From assembly GCA_963082975.1 (NCBI GenBank), contig OY720346.1, forward strand, positions 24,794,720 through 24,858,719: a DNA stretch of 64,000 nt. Direction: 5' to 3'. Every line of letters starts with the position of its first letter. Position 1 is the first letter of the stretch. Below the pieces are notes generated by a model. The model was not told where the DNA came from, did no database searches, and was given only the letters and a program-made list of their open reading frames with translations. The stretch is from Labia minor (Eukaryota; Arthropoda; Insecta; Dermaptera; Spongiphoridae). Positions 58,427-64,000 of this stretch are shown here, one piece after another. A program made the translations under genes and the position numbers.

Positions 58427-60747
58427 CATTATTTCTATTATATATAAATGATAATGAGATTTAATTATAATTTTCTTTAACTCTGGAATATTATTGTTTT
58501 ATTTTAATACAATTCAACTAAATATAAATTTTCATTTTAAGTCTATATATTAAAAATATTACTATTTGCAAATTTTGTATTTATTAACAGAAATACAGAA
58601 ATGTATTTACAAAGATAGAATGAATGGAATGACGTCATAAAGCACTAATTGAGTGGGATAGAGCGACGAGGTGAAAATATGTAGAATAATCAATATTATC
58701 AATTTTTCAAATAAAATATATTTTTAAATTTCTGATTGTACCTAACATGATTTGGTAACTAGTCATCAATTTTCATATCTATCTGAATTTGCAACCATAA
58801 ATCTACGTATAATGAATACTAAAAATAAAGTGAAAAATCTGAACGATAATTAAAACATTTTTAATTGATATAAAAAACAGAATAAAATATAAAAAACGAT
58901 AGAAATAAACTTGAGATTCAATTGCATTCTTAATAAAAATAATTATTATAATAAAAGGAGTAAATAACGTCCACATTTGTCGAAAGATTCCTATCTAAGT
59001 ATGCCTATATATCCAGATGGCTACCCCCATTAATGCATCTAATCTATTTTCTATTTATTTGTTATTTTATCATATATCCTGTCTCTAGCGTATGTGAAAG
59101 AAACACCTGTAAATTCTAAGCAACAAAATATTTAATGTGAGAACAATAACATTCCGTTTTCTCTTAACAATTTCATATACTCATACCTTATAATTATATA
59201 CAAGTACTTTCTCATTTCTCCCCTTCTTTCTTCAACATTATTTTGAATCTTGAATGATGTATTCTTAAAATCCCTAAACTTAACGGTACACCTCATCTTA
59301 GAATAAAATTTATTTACCTTTAATATTAAATTATTAAATCGATAATTATTATATACTCTACAACTCTACATTTTTATATCATGGTAAAACTTTTTAAATT
59401 TAAAATATTACAATTTGATAAAATTGAATACTTTTTAATTTGCAATATCAATTAATCTCATTTTATTTAAATGGCAAATAAATATAATACAATTTTTCAA
59501 ATGTGTTAATAATAAAAAATACAATTTTATTTTTTTTTGAGAATTAAGATGAATTGAAGATTCAAACAGATGGAAAAATTCAAATTCAATAGAAACAACA
59601 AAATTGATAAATTGAATAAAGAACAAATTTATTAATTAAGAAATTAATATATAAAACGTTTAAATTCAATTTAAAAAAATTAATACTGACCTCGGAGTCT
59701 TTAAATATTTGCTTTCTCATAGACAGGAAATGGAACTACTTAAAGAATCTCCTCTTCCTCTTCATATACCTTCTCAGCGTCATCGTAAAATTTAAACTTT
59801 TAAAATTAAAGATTTTATATAATTCACCAGTTTCGAAAAAATGGATGTTTTTCCAAAATGTAATCTTCTTCCTGAAATAATATAAACTAAAATGAAATTA
59901 CTTATTTTTTGGTAATACATATTAATATAAGTATTATGCTTACCCTTTTCTCTAATATTAATTTCTATAAAAATATTTACAAAACAATTTGGTTTAAGTG
60001 ACCACATTAATAATAAATGTTAAGATTACACCTTATATTAGTATATTCTGCAAAATAAAATTTGAATTATAAAATATATGTGGAAATAATGAATAGAAAG
60101 TATGGATGGAAAATTTATTATATTAAATCATTAAATCGATATATATATCAATTTAAAACTTTTTCGGGAGTGACAGTAGGTACTTCCTCGGGAAATAAAT
60201 AATTAAAGTTTCAAGATTCACTTGATAAATAAATATGAATTGAACATTTCTGGTAAAACGCAATGAAAAATGATAAAGTAGTAATGGAGTCTTGATGGAT
60301 AGTCAGGTTACCACTCGAAAGTATATGACTATAAGCGTTGAGAGAGAGAGAACGTTTTGTGTTCAAGATGATAAATATTTAAGTACTCATGAGCAGCCCC
60401 ATACGAATTTTTAATTACAAATCCCTATTAAACTAGACAAATACGAACCAGGTTATATAATATTTCTTATACTCAAATATTTTTATATGCAGTTAGTTTA
60501 ATATGGATTTAAGAAAAAAAATGTTTATTTTTTGAGTTCTTAATTTGTTCATTTTTATTATACTTTTATACATATGCTTACAATATTTTTGTACTTCAAA
60601 TTTTTATTTAAATTTTTAACTTATTTATTCATGCTTAATGAATAGACACCATTTCAATAACTACTTGTGTTCATATTTCCGAATTATTATAAATTTAATT
60701 TTAAATTTAAAATTAATACTATGATAAAATAAAGTAAGAAAAATGTA
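58427..60747. other. AT-rich spacer, nothing convincing
   Basis: Short minus-strand frames at 59435-59626 and 59792-60007 have no motif. A patch at about 59690-59790 is slightly less AT-rich and flanked by splice-like sites, but no frame stays open through it. Confidence 0.4.
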
Positions 60748-61176
60748 AATAAGTTGACCTGTGGCCAGGCGCAGAACCGACCGACAGTTTGAAGTAAATT
60801 AATTTTAATATATCTATTAATGTAATAAAAAACAGATATGGATATAACATAAATATTTTTAATTTTATTTTATTTATAATATATATATGTAAGACCAGGT
60901 TCCCTTCCTATCGTCGATCGCTAATACTACCACTTCCAGTTTCCGGATTTGCACCAAAAGTTGATCAATTCATCATACTGATGCATTAAGTAAATATGCC
61001 AAATTTCATCAAAATCCGTTGAGCCGTTCAATCTGTACACATCTATACGGACGGACGGACAGACGGACATCATGCTAAAAATACTTTTTTCTGTTAACAA
61101 AATGCATGATTCGTGGAGATATGTAAAAATCTCCATATGTGAAATTTGGAGTGAAAACAATACCTCCCTTGCTTTA
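60748..61176 (-). mobile_element. Family C element (copy C7), T-run terminus and CRE-like part missing
   Basis: The hairpin end is GACCTGTGGCCAGG with ACCGACCGACA (one change). It jumps from 'TATATGTAAGACCAGGTT' to 'CCTTCCTATCGTCGATCG', omitting the TGACGTCA pair. It keeps the core and the GGAC microsatellite (about 61049-61068) and stops at 'ACCTCCCTTGC' before the terminal motif. Confidence 0.7.
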
Positions 61177-63490
61177 AAAATTTAGGTAATTTTGTATAAA
61201 AAAATGAATGCAACAGTGCAGAGTTTTATAATTGAATTAATACAATTTTAAATGAAATAAATAATAATTAATGGAAATTTGTCATTTCTTCTCCGAAATT
61301 CTTTTAATTTTTCCCACGGCTTAAATTGTACTTGCATTTCAATGTAAAGACGAATTCCTTATTCTAATTCTTATGCTTCCCTTTGAGAATGCCATTCTTA
61401 AATACCTTGTTTTACCTCTTATGACACAATTATATGTGATTCATTTTAAATTGTTTTAAGTGCAATTAGATTTAATTAAAATTAACTAGTTTGAAAACCA
61501 CTTGAAATTCACATGAAGATATTAAAGTCACAAAAACATAAATCTACTTTTAGGTTAACATTAGATATTCATCTTTCATAAAATTATAATTGAAATTTTT
61601 AATTGCTTAAATAATAAACAAAGGGCATTTTATGAAAATTTAATCTAATTACCATTAAAAATACCTATTCAATATATATTTGAATATAGTTTTCCGTATA
61701 TATATTTATGTGTATGCAATTGAAATATGATACCTAAATTAAATTGCAATTTGTTTTTATCATTTTTATTATTATTAATATTATTATTATATGAAATACG
61801 GTAGAACCTATAGGATATTATGATATTAAACATAGGTTAAGAGTAGATAAGTATATTTTGTCCAGCAGGGTTAGCAATTTGCTTAATGCCCAACATACTA
61901 TGGATTTAGTACATTATATGTGTTAATAGTCAAACCACAATCTACATACAAATATATTATATGATAAGTGAAGGTCAAATTGACAATAAATAACAAATAA
62001 TATACACCTTTAAACTATGTATAGATTAACTTGAAAGTTTTATAAGTATGTTTTATGTGAAATAAACGTAAAAGTATCCTTCATAATTCATTACCCAAAT
62101 CTTACAAAATTGAAATTTAATTAGAGAAATGGAATAGACACTAAAACGTTCTTTTATATACATACATAAAAAATTTTCAATAATATATTGTACAGTTAAT
62201 TTTTTTACTTATTAATATTCAAAGATCAAACTTAACAAGAAGACATAATTCAAAACATTTTATAAATCATTATAAAAGATAAATATAGAATTTTAACTGC
62301 ATTTTTTTAAAACTCTTAAATTTATTCATTGGCATATCGTATGTAAACTAAAACAAGAAAAGCACTACCGGATTAGATAAATATTTAAAGATAATCGAGA
62401 CATGAGTCTTTATGCAAACACAAATCTATGTAATTAATGTTATAATCAATTAATATAACTCAGATTTTATTAATGATCTTGAATTGATTGAACGGATTAG
62501 AATTGTGAAATAAATAAGTAAATAAGAGATAATGTATGTGACAAGCGGTATTTAAAAAAAAAAAAGATTAATTAAATTATTGCAAAGCTATGGAATATTT
62601 TAAGTATTCACTTGGTGATAAAAAGCCAATTTTTATTTACAAATATGTTTTATAAAAAATCATTAAAGAAAAAAACAATATTGAATTTAAACAAGTTTTT
62701 ATTTACGTATAAAAATATAATATTACTAATATTTTAACCAGATATTTTTTTATAAAATAATTTAAGAATGAAATTATATATATTAATCAATTTTAATAAT
62801 CGATATCATATTTAAGTAGAAAAAAAAATGAAATAAGACTAAATCAATCATGAGTCATTTATTTAATAGATTATTTTCAATATTGAATAAATCAATTCAA
62901 TACACAGAACTATTATTTGCATTTGATTTTATTTATAATATACTCTATTAATCTAAATAATAATCTCAAATCTGATGGAACGCATAATTATATAAATTAT
63001 AAAATTTGTAGAATGTTTATGTCACAGGATGTTGCTGCAAATGACATTACAGTATGTTGAATTTTTTTTTTAAGTAATTTTTTAATTATAAACAACTTAA
63101 GCATTTGTATCTTGTTACTTATTATATTATATAATTTAATCTTAATGTTGTTCCTATTTAACCTAAAATATACAAGTATTATGAATGTTATCATTAATAT
63201 TAATGTATTTTGACTTAAGATGTGAACTGTTGTTGTTTAGAATTTCCATTTATATCATTTAACAATAGTGGTGGATTTATCACAAGAAAGGTCTAAGGCG
63301 CAATTCAATTTCTAAATATTTTTATTACGACTGCCTATCCACAGTTTTAATAAAAAAGTTGCTGATGTTCAGATTGTATTCATTATGAAACTTGAAACTT
63401 ACTAGTACACAAGATTTATTCCCGTATATGTACATCAATTTTCATGCCAATCTAAAGATATTACAATATTGTATACTGATACCCATCGTT
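61177..63490. other. AT-rich spacer, possible hAT scar near 63264
   Basis: 'AGTGGTGGATTTATCAC' at about 63266 resembles an eroded hAT end without a partner. Nothing else is recognised. Confidence 0.4.
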
Positions 63491-63868
63491 TTTACTATCT
63501 CGCCAGAGTATTGCGATCACGAAAATTTTCGATGTCGATATTTTGATTTTGTTTACGTTTTGAAGGTCCCTAACTCATTTTCACTAAGGTTGAGAAAAAT
63601 GTCTGTGTGTGTAAGTAGACAAGCAAAAACGGGTTAAACTAGAATAATGATTGGCATTATTCAAATTAATTTTTTAACACGTTGACCGCAAATCACGCGC
63701 CAGCACGGTGCCATCAACAAAGAGTCAAACACGAGCTGGTTTAATAAATATTATTTATTAATTTTAATTTATAATTTATAATTAATTAAATTTAATTTAA
63801 AAATAATATATATGTGTTAATTAATCCAATACAAATTTGCGAGATAGTCGAGTGGAGACACTCCAGAT
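63491..63868 (+). mobile_element. Family A element with internal deletion (copy A8)
   Basis: It starts TTT-ACTATCTCGCCAGAG (63491 onward), keeps CGAAAATTTTCG and a residual TGTGTGTGTAAG, then jumps from 'GGCATTATTCAA' to 'ATTAATTTTTTAACACG'. The TATA-like block and TTTCAGC stem are missing. It ends with GCGAGATAGT (about 63839-63848) and the hairpin GGAGACACTCC (63854-63864). Confidence 0.75.
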
Positions 63869-64000
63869 GTTGCTTCATTTAAAATAAACAAAATATATAT
63901 GCTAAATTTTGAGGCCTCTTCTTTTAGAAATCCACTAGTGTTCACCAACGTCACGAATAATTTCATCCTTTTATCGATTATGGATAATGTTGATCCGATA

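Noticed and set aside
59690..59885. Minus-strand exon-like patch flanked by splice-like sites
   Set aside because: All three frames contain stops within the patch, so a coding exon is not supported.
60927..61160. Minus-strand frame of 77 codons
   Set aside because: It is a reading of the family C core and microsatellite, the same in every C copy.

Overview
The window reads as nuclear DNA of a very AT-rich eukaryote, most likely an arthropod and probably an insect. Reasons: one confidently recognised gene is split by six short GT-AG introns; there are no bacterial-style operons; and the mobile elements (R1-clade LINE, two mariner families, many hAT derivatives, Helentron/DINE-like repeats) are a typical arthropod set. 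The species cannot be named from the sequence alone. Most of the 64 kb is low-complexity AT-rich DNA, with transposon debris embedded in it.

Layout. 0-9 kb: an integrase C-terminal fragment (82-453), then a dense cluster of short Helentron-like repeats (families A, B and C), including a head-to-head B pair at 1581-3508. 9-25 kb: AT-rich desert with scattered A, B, C, D and E repeats, two fold-back elements and one long unrecognised open frame (21082-21675, minus strand). 25.6-28 kb: a decayed R1-clade LINE and a second LINE tail. 30.2-32.8 kb: an intact seven-exon DPH2 gene (diphthamide synthesis), the only well-supported host gene. 34.2-34.6 kb: a GC-rich island that may hold an exon of another gene. 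34.9-43.1 kb: a LINE remnant, a deleted mariner, a hAT nested in a hAT, and a decayed mariner. 45.0-53.7 kb: two near-identical 3.1-kb insertions of one element that carries the C-terminal half of an endonuclease/exonuclease/phosphatase (EEP) domain. 57.4-58.4 kb: a hAT element with a perfect 8-bp target duplication, itself invaded by a family C repeat. The window ends in a family A element.

Main observation. Families A, B and C and the 3.1-kb EEP element follow the same terminal plan. A T-run is followed at once by a 10-15 bp motif; the reverse complement of that motif recurs near the other end; a short hairpin then closes the element. A, B and C also share an internal core (an 'ACTTCCGGTT' block, then 'ACCAAATTTC', then a 'CCGTTnnnnCCGTT'-like stretch) followed by a microsatellite that differs between families: (CA)n, (ATAC)n or (GGAC)n. 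This is the architecture known for Helentrons and their non-autonomous HINE/DINE-1 derivatives. The EEP domain lies just inside the 3' end of the 3.1-kb element, where Helentron proteins carry it. I infer one Helentron lineage that has diversified its terminal recognition sequence, with a deleted relative of the autonomous element present twice. No CRISPR array, rRNA or convincing tRNA was seen.
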